38,684 nt of DNA, from positions 1 to 38,684 of the forward strand of contig JAEEHP010000140.1 in NCBI GenBank assembly GCA_016280855.1. The letters run 5' to 3'. The position numbers were made by a program, and so were the translations under genes. This DNA is from Bacteroidaceae bacterium (GTDB lineage: Bacteria > Bacteroidota > Bacteroidia > Bacteroidales > Bacteroidaceae). Positions 32,651 to 38,684 of this stretch are shown piece after piece. Below the pieces are notes generated by a model. That model searched no databases, was not told the DNA's origin, and was given only the letters and a program-made list of their open reading frames with translations. Every line of letters begins with the position of its first letter. Within the stretch, counting starts at the first letter, position 1.

Positions 32651-33256
32651 TTACGTAGTCACAGCCGTAGGTGTGTCGCCACCTGCAAGGCTCAGTTCCC
32701 CGTCTTCGGTGACGATCGTTCCCTGATAGAACGGGGACGGGCAGATGTCAGTTGCCTCCACGTTGATGGTAGTGCTGGCTGTGCCTGTGGCACCCTGTCC
32801 GTTGTCCTGTGCCACCGTTGTCTTCGTCTCATAGAAACGGGAACCCACGATGCGCCAGAGGCCGGACATATCCTGTACGAGGAATACATTATCGGAGTTG
32901 TTGAGGTAGCAGGCTACAGCAGAAGCCTCCTGACCTACGCCCGGATGGACGGCAGTGAGCTTGTTGAGCTGCGTCTGGGAAGGAGCCTCGCCCTGTGCAT
33001 CGGAAGTCAACGTGGACTTCTCCGCGAGGATGTCAATGAAGTGCCAATAGGTATCAGCCTTCAGCGTGAAGTTTCCCGTGGTGGTTGCGAAGGCATAGCG
33101 TCCGCCAGAATCCGCGCTGTATGCGGGCCACTGCACGACGTTCTGTTTGCTCGTGTAGTAGAGACGGCGGCGTATGCCCGGCATTACAGGCTGTCCCTGG
33201 CACCATGCAAGGGAGCGCTGCAAGGGAGTGAAGCAAGAGTTGTTGTTTGTAGGCAT
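32651..33256 (-). CDS. Predicted phage structural protein
   Basis: A 201-residue beta-rich protein starting MPTNNNSCFTPLQRSLAWCQ. Its features (PGIRRRLYYTS, FTLKADTYWHFIDILAEKST, GQEASAVACYLNNSDNVFLV, LWRIVGSRFYETKT, CPSPFYQGTIVTEDGEL) suit a tail-tube-like or head-decoration protein, and it follows the capsid gene directly. I know similar hypothetical proteins only from Bacteroidetes prophages; the exact role is not assigned. Confidence 0.55.
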   Translation of the reverse strand: MPTNNNSCFTPLQRSLAWCQGQPVMPGIRRRLYYTSKQNVVQWPAYSADSGGRYAFATTTGNFTLKADTYWHFIDILAEKSTLTSDAQGEAPSQTQLNKLTAVHPGVGQEASAVACYLNNSDNVFLVQDMSGLWRIVGSRFYETKTTVAQDNGQGATGTASTTINVEATDICPSPFYQGTIVTEDGELSLAGGDTPTAVTT

Positions 33257-33338
33257 AATGGTAAGTGTTTAGCGTGTTGTGTTTGTGTTTCAATCAGTTG
33301 CCAACCAAACGGCAAGGAAAGGAACTAAGGCAAACACC

Positions 33339-34325
33339 TTAGCCCTGTCCCTGCTGTGCCGAAGTAGCCAGTTCGATGACTTTAAGGCGGCGGCGGTCGA
33401 TGCTCTCGAACTGTACACCGAAGAACATGGTGGCAATGTAGGTGAGTACGAAGGGTGCGAACTCACGTACATCCACGCTCTCCATGTCACCCATCTGGTC
33501 GAAGCCAACGAGCATGTTGCTCTTGGGAGCGATGTGGATGAACTTGGAGCCCAGCTTGTTCGTGAGCGGAATCATGTGCAGCTTGTTGTTGCTGCCCTCC
33601 ACGGTGTTCTTCTCATAGCCGAGGTTATAGGGAAGAGCGCCATGCAGCGACTGGTAGGATTCATTGTACATGTCAATGAACTCCTGTGTGCAGTACATGT
33701 TCAGGTCCTGAGCGCGGAGAATAGGATCCAGGCCGAAGAGAATCTTCTTGGCGACGGTGCAGGCATTCAGCTCGGTAATCTCCTCCGTCAGCTTCAGGTA
33801 GTTGCCATGAGCTGCGGCGATGTTACCAGCGGTGATTTCCGTGGAGGTAATCGTATCGAATCCGTTGAACAGATCCTGCGTAGTGTCGCCGTTGTCGTTG
33901 CGGACGGCAGACCAGATGGCGTTGTTCAGCTTCTCGGACAGTCCACGTGCAATAAGAGCCAGGACGTGACGGGCCTGCAGCGTCTGCTTCTGTCCGTCGC
34001 CCTTGGTAGAGCCGGACATCATGCCGAGCAAGGTACTTGCGGCACTGTTAGGCTCGAACTCAGCACATACGGAACCGAAGAACGTTTCCAGAGTGCGGAA
34101 GTTGAGGTTCAACTCGGCGTTGGTGCGACGGCTTGCCTTGTAGGGAGCAAACTGCGCAGAGCCGGACAGTTCGCCCACGGACTCCTTATAGCGGATGCCA
34201 GGGCGCTTGGTCATGTGCTGGAGAGTTTCCTCACAGCCGATGATGGGGAGCATCAGTAGGTCAGAACGCCACTTGTGCGCTGCCTCCTGATACTCCTGCG
34301 GGGTAAAGTGAAATGTTCCTGCCAT
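33339..34325 (-). CDS. Predicted phage major capsid protein
   Basis: A 328-residue protein starting MAGTFHFTPQEYQEAAHKWR. It has the size and composition of an HK97-type major capsid protein and lies directly after the ClpP-like maturation protease with its scaffold-like tail, the usual order protease then capsid. Recognisable pieces include ETFFGSVCAEFEPNSAASTL, ARGLSEKLNNAIWSAV, a coat-like ALPYNLGYEKNTVEGSNNKL and IHIAPKSNMLVGFDQMGDME near the C-terminus. No secretion signal or enzyme motif is present. Confidence 0.75.
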   Translation of the reverse strand: MAGTFHFTPQEYQEAAHKWRSDLLMLPIIGCEETLQHMTKRPGIRYKESVGELSGSAQFAPYKASRRTNAELNLNFRTLETFFGSVCAEFEPNSAASTLLGMMSGSTKGDGQKQTLQARHVLALIARGLSEKLNNAIWSAVRNDNGDTTQDLFNGFDTITSTEITAGNIAAAHGNYLKLTEEITELNACTVAKKILFGLDPILRAQDLNMYCTQEFIDMYNESYQSLHGALPYNLGYEKNTVEGSNNKLHMIPLTNKLGSKFIHIAPKSNMLVGFDQMGDMESVDVREFAPFVLTYIATMFFGVQFESIDRRRLKVIELATSAQQGQG

Positions 34326-34411
34326 AGCGGTAAAATTTTGTGTTTGTGTTGTGAGTAGTTACGTGCGTGTGTATGCGTGTGTGCGTGTAATAAATAACAA
34401 TGAGTAGGGGC

Positions 34412-35545
34412 TTAGCCGCCTACGAGGTCATACAGTTCCTTGGCGCTGCTGACATGGCTGAGGTAGTCATCTGCCGGAGTAGGCTGCTGGCTTCCCTCGA
34501 CATGAGCACTGACCACGGCGGGCGACTGTGCAGCGGGCGTGCCCTTCAAGGCGTTCACCTGCTCAGTCAGTTCCGTGTTCTTGGTGGTGAGGTTGGTCAC
34601 CTTTCCTTGCAGATCCGTCACCTGGTTCTGCATGGAGGCGGCATTGGACTCATGTGCCTGAAGGGCATCCTCGATGGCCTGAAGCTGTGCCTCAGTCAGC
34701 GTGACATGACCCTCAGCGTTTGGAGTGAAGCCCTCCGAGACTTTCAAGGCGGCTTCAATGCGGGTGTAGTGTTTCATTTGTGCTGTTGGTTTTGGTGTTG
34801 TGTTTGAAGTAGATGTTTGAGGTGTAGTAGGAGAGGTGGTGGTATTGCTTTCGACAGAAGGCTTGAACAGAGAAGCCATAGCAGCCATGAAGCGCGAGAA
34901 CAGCGGTTCGCTGTGCTGCGGATGACGACCCTTGTCGGAGTACGGGATGGAAGGAATAGGCATCTGAGCCTCTGCCATCGCATGAACGAGGGCTTCCGTC
35001 AGCTCCGGCTTCTCGTCACATTCCAGTTCTGTCAGCTCATCCACGAAGCCCCATTCCAGAGCTTCCTTGGCGGTGAGCCATCCGCCCGTCTTCATCAATG
35101 CCAGCAGATCCTCCTGAGGCTTGCGGCATCGGGCTGCATACATGGCGGAAACATCGCAGTCCATCTTGTCGAGGTTCGTCTTCTGTTTCAGCAGGGCTGT
35201 GATATAGTCCTGCAGCTGGTCAGCGTTCATGCTGGCCCACTCGAAGACCGCCATGCTGCACTTGTGTACTAGGTACAACGCAGAAGCATCCATCGTAATG
35301 CGCTTGGCACCGAGGGATGCAATCGTCGCGGCAGAAGCGTTCATACCCACGAAATGAGCATGAACGTTGCCGTGACTGCGAAAAGCAGAATATATAGTGA
35401 GAGCGGTGGAGAGCTGGCCACCCGTGCTGTCAATGAGCACGGCCACTTCTGTGTCGGGGTTGCTACGCAGGGTAGCAGTGACATCGTCGGCGTTGAAGTC
35501 ACTGCCCCCTACATAGCCTTTCAGATGAAGATGATATTGAGTCAT
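34412..35545 (-). CDS. ClpP-like (S14) prohead protease with scaffold-like tail
   Basis: A 377-residue protein from the ATG at 35545 (MTQYHLHLKGYVGGSDFNAD). The frame opens at a GTG at 35572, but this codon overlaps the -7 box TACTTTTG (35572-35579), so translation from there is unlikely. The protease part (about 1-185) shows VAVLIDSTGGQL, GMNASAATIASLGAKR with the putative nucleophile S71, and YLVHKCS with H94. The C-terminal part (about 270-350) contains a coiled coil (NQVTDLQGKVTNLTTKNTEL), as in phage proteases that carry their own scaffold. It is followed by the capsid gene and seems to start the structural operon. Confidence 0.85.
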   Translation of the reverse strand: MTQYHLHLKGYVGGSDFNADDVTATLRSNPDTEVAVLIDSTGGQLSTALTIYSAFRSHGNVHAHFVGMNASAATIASLGAKRITMDASALYLVHKCSMAVFEWASMNADQLQDYITALLKQKTNLDKMDCDVSAMYAARCRKPQEDLLALMKTGGWLTAKEALEWGFVDELTELECDEKPELTEALVHAMAEAQMPIPSIPYSDKGRHPQHSEPLFSRFMAAMASLFKPSVESNTTTSPTTPQTSTSNTTPKPTAQMKHYTRIEAALKVSEGFTPNAEGHVTLTEAQLQAIEDALQAHESNAASMQNQVTDLQGKVTNLTTKNTELTEQVNALKGTPAAQSPAVVSAHVEGSQQPTPADDYLSHVSSAKELYDLVGG

Positions 35546-35571
35546 TGGGCAGATGTGTTTGTTTTCTGCCA

Positions 35572-35579
35572 CAAAAGTA
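35572..35579 (-). promoter_or_regulatory. Promoter -7 box of the protease-capsid operon
   Basis: TACTTTTG on the minus strand lies 26 bases before the ATG at 35545 and just after the terminator of the AlbA-type gene. It fits TAnnTTTG. A TTTTC about 25 bases upstream may serve as the -33 element. Confidence 0.55.
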
Positions 35580-35619
35580 CTCTATTACATGTACGCGCGA
35601 AAAGACAGTAAGACGAACA

Positions 35620-35654
35620 AAACAAAGCCCGCTCTCATTGTTTTGAGAACGGGC
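35620..35654 (-). terminator. Intrinsic terminator of the phage AlbA-type gene
   Basis: A 10-bp stem with one G-T pair (35645-35654 with 35627-35636, 8-base loop) is followed on the minus strand by TTTGTTTTG. It lies about 20 bases past the stop codon and separates this gene from the structural operon. Confidence 0.8.
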
Positions 35655-35674
35655 GGAAATACAAATAGTGAATC

Positions 35675-37228
35675 TTACTTCTTTTTAATGACTTCCCAAT
35701 GTCCACCGAAATCTGGACCTACGTGACGAATAATCCCTATGTCTGTTAGGAACTTTAGATCACGTTTTATTGTACGGAGTCCAGCACTCAATTCTTCAGC
35801 TAAATCGTTCGCAGATATAGAAGGATTCCGACTGATGAGACTGATAATTCCAGCACGGCGTTTGTTCTGCTTGTTGTCAATATTCAAACCGGAGAACAAA
35901 ATACCAGAATGGGAAGTACTGTCAGTGCCATTTTTTATCTTGTCAGTGCCATTATGGGTATTGTCAGTGCCATTTTTTATCTTGTCAGTGCCAATATGGG
36001 TGCTGTCAGTGCCATTTTTCACCTCCGCATACGTAATGGCAAATAAGAATTGCTGGCCGCTCTGAATGGAAATCTGATAGTCGGGGTAGTAGAGGGGAGC
36101 ATATTTCAGGATGTTCCTTGTGCCGCTTCCAAGCTCCTCAACCCATTCCAATTCACGGAACACCTTTACGAGAAGCGGGTTCTTCGTGTAGTTGCCTAAC
36201 TGTTGGATGGTGATATTGCCTTCTGGAACCTGTGGAATGAGGCGGGATGAGTTGCGCGTTATCACACAGTCCTTATAGATTTCCAGGAAACAGGCATAGC
36301 CAGTACTATAGTCGGTATGGACACACATGTTCCCCAAGATCTCACGGAACAAGTCAATACGCAAATCCTGACGCTGCACAGATCCAGCAGGCAGGTAGAA
36401 CTTATCAGGCAAGTGCCGGATGATGAACTCCAGCAACCTGTCATAGACACGGATCAGGTTGCTTCTCACCGTCACCCTGTCATCATATCGGTTGCTCACA
36501 TCCTCCATCCGCTCATACTGTCCGTAGGTACACATCCTGAAGATGCCCTCATAACGATAGCGGGGCATGAAGTTGGCAAGCGCTTCGTCCGTGCCGAACA
36601 AAAGCAATGCCGCATATTTCATGTAGCGGCTGTCCTTGTCAACCAATCCGCACGAGACGAGGATATCCCAGTCACTCATGTTCAGCCACGGATGTTTGGG
36701 ATTGATGACCTTTACGATGTTGCGGCAATACGTGAACGTATCCGGGTCAAGGTGCTTTTCTGTCATATCCTTGACAAAGCGCTCCTCGAACAAGTGCGGG
36801 TTCTTTCTCTCGAACAGAGCCAGCAGAAGCTCTGGTGAATCCGTCACATCGATGTCCGCATCCCCGTTCCTGTCCCAATAACGGCCGTTATAGCGATACA
36901 CATACTGGCCGACAGGGACATCCAAGGCTATCACAATCTTGTCATCAAGCCAGATCTTTTCAGGCGTAAAGAACGGGGTGGGAAGGAACAGCTCAGAGTT
37001 CTGAATGGCGTTGATGATATCCTTTATCAAGGCATCAGCCTTCTCAGGATTAACACCAATGACTGTGCCATCATCCTGTACGCCCATGAGTATGCGTCCT
37101 CCCGAACGATTCAGGAAGGCACATACAGACTCATACACCGAATGGCTGACCTTCTCCGTAGAAGTCTTGAATTCGATGGCTGCGTTCTCGCCAGTTGATA
37201 ACAGTTCTTTTATTGTGTCAATAGTCAT
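35675..37228 (-). CDS. AlbA_2/Schlafen-type putative ATP-binding regulator carried in the phage segment
   Basis: A 517-residue protein from the ATG at 37228 (MTIDTIKELLSTGENAAIEF). The earlier ATG at 37261 lies upstream of the -7 box TATTTTTG at 37249-37256. It has an AlbA_2 domain (about 5-120; IEFKTSTEKVSHSVYESVCA, GGRILMGVQDDGTVIGV), a middle region, a HATPase_c_4-like region (about 290-400; LFREILGNMCVHTDYSTGYA, WVEELGSGTRNIL), a low-complexity repeat (about 404-436) and a C-terminal winged helix (SISANDLAEELSAGLRTIKR). It has its own promoter and terminator, and so is an independent cargo-like gene within the phage genes. It is related in architecture to 25728-27125, not a duplicate. Confidence 0.85.
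   Translation of the reverse strand: MTIDTIKELLSTGENAAIEFKTSTEKVSHSVYESVCAFLNRSGGRILMGVQDDGTVIGVNPEKADALIKDIINAIQNSELFLPTPFFTPEKIWLDDKIVIALDVPVGQYVYRYNGRYWDRNGDADIDVTDSPELLLALFERKNPHLFEERFVKDMTEKHLDPDTFTYCRNIVKVINPKHPWLNMSDWDILVSCGLVDKDSRYMKYAALLLFGTDEALANFMPRYRYEGIFRMCTYGQYERMEDVSNRYDDRVTVRSNLIRVYDRLLEFIIRHLPDKFYLPAGSVQRQDLRIDLFREILGNMCVHTDYSTGYACFLEIYKDCVITRNSSRLIPQVPEGNITIQQLGNYTKNPLLVKVFRELEWVEELGSGTRNILKYAPLYYPDYQISIQSGQQFLFAITYAEVKNGTDSTHIGTDKIKNGTDNTHNGTDKIKNGTDSTSHSGILFSGLNIDNKQNKRRAGIISLISRNPSISANDLAEELSAGLRTIKRDLKFLTDIGIIRHVGPDFGGHWEVIKKK
35921..36018. repeat. 21-base tandem repeat in the AlbA-type gene
   Basis: Five copies of a 21-base unit beginning GTCAGTGCC start at 35921, 35942, 35963, 35984 and 36005. 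They encode alternating KNGTDST-like and HNGTDKI-like heptapeptides. The length is a multiple of three, so copy number changes would keep the frame. Confidence 0.9.
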
Positions 37229-37248
37229 TGGCTTCTTGTTTGCGGGTG

Positions 37249-37256
37249 CAAAAATA
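37249..37256 (-). promoter_or_regulatory. Promoter -7 box of the phage AlbA-type gene
   Basis: TATTTTTG on the minus strand lies 20 bases before the ATG at 37228 and fits TAnnTTTG. No clear -33 TTTG is seen in the AT-rich sequence upstream. Confidence 0.5.
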
Positions 37257-37349
37257 CTCATTTATTCGGATATTTTGTTTTTGTTACGTATAAAATCCAT
37301 TTTCCAGGCTTGAAATCTCTATTTTCGAGGGATTGAGCTTTCATTTGTG

Positions 37350-37781
37350 TCATAGTTCCATGCTTTGAGACAGTTTAATCAGTGTTTTCCTGCCTATCAA
37401 CTTCACTTCATAGGTATATCCCGCCTTTTCCTCTGCGGGTGTTCCGTGGCTATGAGTAACCTTGACCGTAGGGAAAGGAGCTTCAGCATGTCCGATAACG
37501 AAGCTATTACCTTGTGCATCTGTAATCACAAATGCCAGTTGGCGACGTATGGGTACCTCCTGCACCGAATGAAATGTAAGCATGGTTTTCTCTGTCTGGG
37601 CATGATTGTCGTACTCCGACTCCGTGATACAGGTCGGCGTACCCGTAAAGCATACCTCAGTCATTGTATCATAGATGCCGATTGGTTGCCCCACAAGAGC
37701 CTTCAGCTCAATATTGAGGGGCAGAGACACACAAGGGATGTATCTGATGGCAGTTATGCCTGGTAATGAAGACTTTTTCAT
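37350..37781 (-). CDS. Hypothetical phage-segment protein
   Basis: A 143-residue beta-rich protein starting MKKSSLPGITAIRYIPCVSL, with FTGTPTCITESEYDNHAQTE, RRQLAFVITDAQGNSFVIGH and a terminal KLIGRKTLIKLS. It has no signal peptide or membrane segment. It resembles small beta-barrel virion or tail-associated proteins in composition only; no family can be named. It follows the 156-residue gene by about 120 bases and is read in the same direction as the capsid and terminase genes. Confidence 0.5.
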   Translation of the reverse strand: MKKSSLPGITAIRYIPCVSLPLNIELKALVGQPIGIYDTMTEVCFTGTPTCITESEYDNHAQTEKTMLTFHSVQEVPIRRQLAFVITDAQGNSFVIGHAEAPFPTVKVTHSHGTPAEEKAGYTYEVKLIGRKTLIKLSQSMEL

Positions 37782-37901
37782 GATGAGTGTTTTTGAGTTG
37801 TAAGATTCTTAAGATTATTGCTTGGATTATGAGCGGACAAAACGGACATATCGGACACGGCGGACATAAAAGACAAGAAGCCTTTGAAGTAAAGGTGGAA
37901 T

Positions 37902-38372
37902 TTAACTTTTCTTAAGCCTTCTCCGCACATTCCTAAGGTAATTCTCCCGTTTCCTCATGAAAATCTTGGCAAGGGCATTCCAGTTCGTCTCTGTGTCCTC
38001 TATACCGTGTTTCTCCATATAGGAGTCTATGATGTCACGCAGAAGTACACGACGTTCCATAACACCATTCAGTTCTTTGAATAGCTGCACATCGAAGCTC
38101 GACTTGATGCAGTTGTACAGCGTTTGTTTAGCTCTGGGTGGGAGATAGCACCAGTATTCAGGATCGAGACCTTTATATTGTGGCACAATGATAGACACAC
38201 AGCCCTCTTCGGGGACGGATGACCAATCCTCAGGCTTCTTGCTGATGAAAGCCTGGAAGATATTGCTCTCGGGTGTACCACGGCGAAGACGCACAGGTTC
38301 AACACCACCATTTTCATGAATGAACCACTGACGAAGGTAGGGTTCCATTTTGAGATAGATTACTTTTAACAT
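37902..38372 (-). CDS. Conserved hypothetical protein of Bacteroidales phages
   Basis: A 156-residue protein starting MLKVIYLKMEPYLRQWFIHE. It carries EPVRLRRGTPESNIFQAFIS, KKPEDW, YWCYLPPRAKQTLYNCIKSS, DVQLFKELNG and a basic helical end (ALAKIFMRKRENYLRNVRRR). I recall similar short proteins from Bacteroidales prophages, without a known function. The basic C-terminal helix and the ETNWNALAKIF segment suggest DNA binding. An alternative ATG lies at 38348. A repeat-rich gap of about 280 bases precedes it. Confidence 0.6.
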   Translation of the reverse strand: MLKVIYLKMEPYLRQWFIHENGGVEPVRLRRGTPESNIFQAFISKKPEDWSSVPEEGCVSIIVPQYKGLDPEYWCYLPPRAKQTLYNCIKSSFDVQLFKELNGVMERRVLLRDIIDSYMEKHGIEDTETNWNALAKIFMRKRENYLRNVRRRLKKS

Positions 38373-38487
38373 AAAGGTGAGTTTTTATAATTGTATGAAG
38401 AAAATCTCGCACGCACGCGCGATACACATTCTGACGCGCCACATCGGCTACATGGCTACAGAAAATGCAACATGCTGATAATGAGAC

Positions 38488-38645
38488 TATATATAGAATC
38501 ATATATATAGAATCATGTAGAATATGTAGGCCAATCACCTTTCTTGTAGGCAATTTGTAGGCGCTTGTAGGCAATTTGTAGGCAAATTCCGCAAGGCTAA
38601 GGTGTTGGCACTGAGTATGTAGCATTTGTAGCACTTGTAGCAAGG
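38488..38645. repeat. Iteron-like TGTAGGC/TGTAGCA repeats and a 14-base AT-rich repeat
   Basis: Two overlapping copies of TATATATAGAATCAT start at 38488 and 38502. After them come five copies of TGTAGGC spaced about 9-20 bases apart (from about 38525 to 38582), then three TGTAGCA words about 9 bases apart (38617-38642). No convincing gene covers them. Such arrays can be iterons or operator clusters. Confidence 0.65.
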
Positions 38646-38684
38646 AAAATCGGGGTCTATTCCATTCTATCGAACAAATCAGGG

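Noticed and set aside
34341..34390. Alternating GTGT/GCGT tract between protease and capsid genes
   Set aside because: It may form unusual DNA structure, but it is short and irregular, and nothing else supports a function.
27473..38372. Mu-like (transposable) prophage
   Set aside because: No MuA/MuB, Mor or Mu-type portal and head proteins are visible, so this type is not supported within the window.
38314..38643. 109-codon minus-strand frame over the repeats at the right edge
   Set aside because: Its N-terminal part is a translation of the TGTAGC/TGTAGGC repeats, and it overlaps the better-supported gene at 37902-38372.
38657..38683. Possible end of a gene entering from the right (PDLFDRME, stop)
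   Set aside because: Only eight codons are visible, which is too little to support a call.
1..38684. CRISPR arrays, tRNA, rRNA and insertion sequences
   Set aside because: No regular repeat-spacer array, cloverleaf, rRNA segment or transposase gene was seen on either strand. The tandem repeats noted are too short and too closely spaced to be CRISPR.

Overview
The window looks like part of a Prevotella-type (Bacteroidales) chromosome. The evidence is indirect but consistent. Promoters carry the Bacteroidetes -7 box TAnnTTTG. Several large secreted enzymes end in the Prevotella form of the type IX secretion (T9SS) tail (DLSGRR...GIYI.NGKK). The carbohydrate locus is controlled by a Reg_prop/Y_Y_Y sensor fused to an AraC output domain. 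The first 24 kb is visibly GC-richer than the rest.

Layout. (1) 1-967, minus strand: a small operon of a YgbA-like protein, a NifX/NifB-type cofactor-binding protein and a metallo-beta-lactamase-fold protein cut by the window edge. (2) 1272-21138, minus strand: a carbohydrate-degradation locus without SusC/SusD. It has four transcription units: DUF4978/GH-A enzyme, small peptide and GH115 alpha-glucuronidase; secreted beta-sandwich protein and small peptide; GH43-F5/8 and a double GH43; and a GH128/Asl1-like hydrolase. (3) 21320-24070, plus strand: the divergent regulator, a membrane sensor with no kinase or receiver domain. (4) 24114-27125: an AraC gene relic, two small ORFs, an HNH endonuclease and an AlbA/Schlafen-type ATP-binding protein. 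(5) 27473-38372, minus strand: a phage or phage-satellite segment with large terminase, two candidate small-terminase proteins, a PLD-like protein, a phosphoribosyltransferase, capsid, ClpP-like protease, a second AlbA-type protein and conserved unknowns. No portal or tail gene is recognisable before the window ends, where short TGTAGGC repeats lie.

How the parts fit. The four enzyme units all start with the same control region, with base-exact geometry. A half-site ending in TGACCT (consensus about GAATnnTTGACCT) lies 19 bp from the -7 box, a second lies 21 bp further out, and an inverted one 32 bp beyond that. Two of the four regions have a fourth half-site another 21 bp out. One of them is the intergenic region shared with the regulator. 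I infer that the kinase-less sensor binds these sites directly and runs a regulon of eight genes, including two unrecognised small peptides (MKKxY..P at the start, WDExW at the end). Each peptide follows a gene for a T9SS-tailed protein. The enzyme set fits either glucuronoarabinoxylan or type II arabinogalactan; the sequence alone does not decide.
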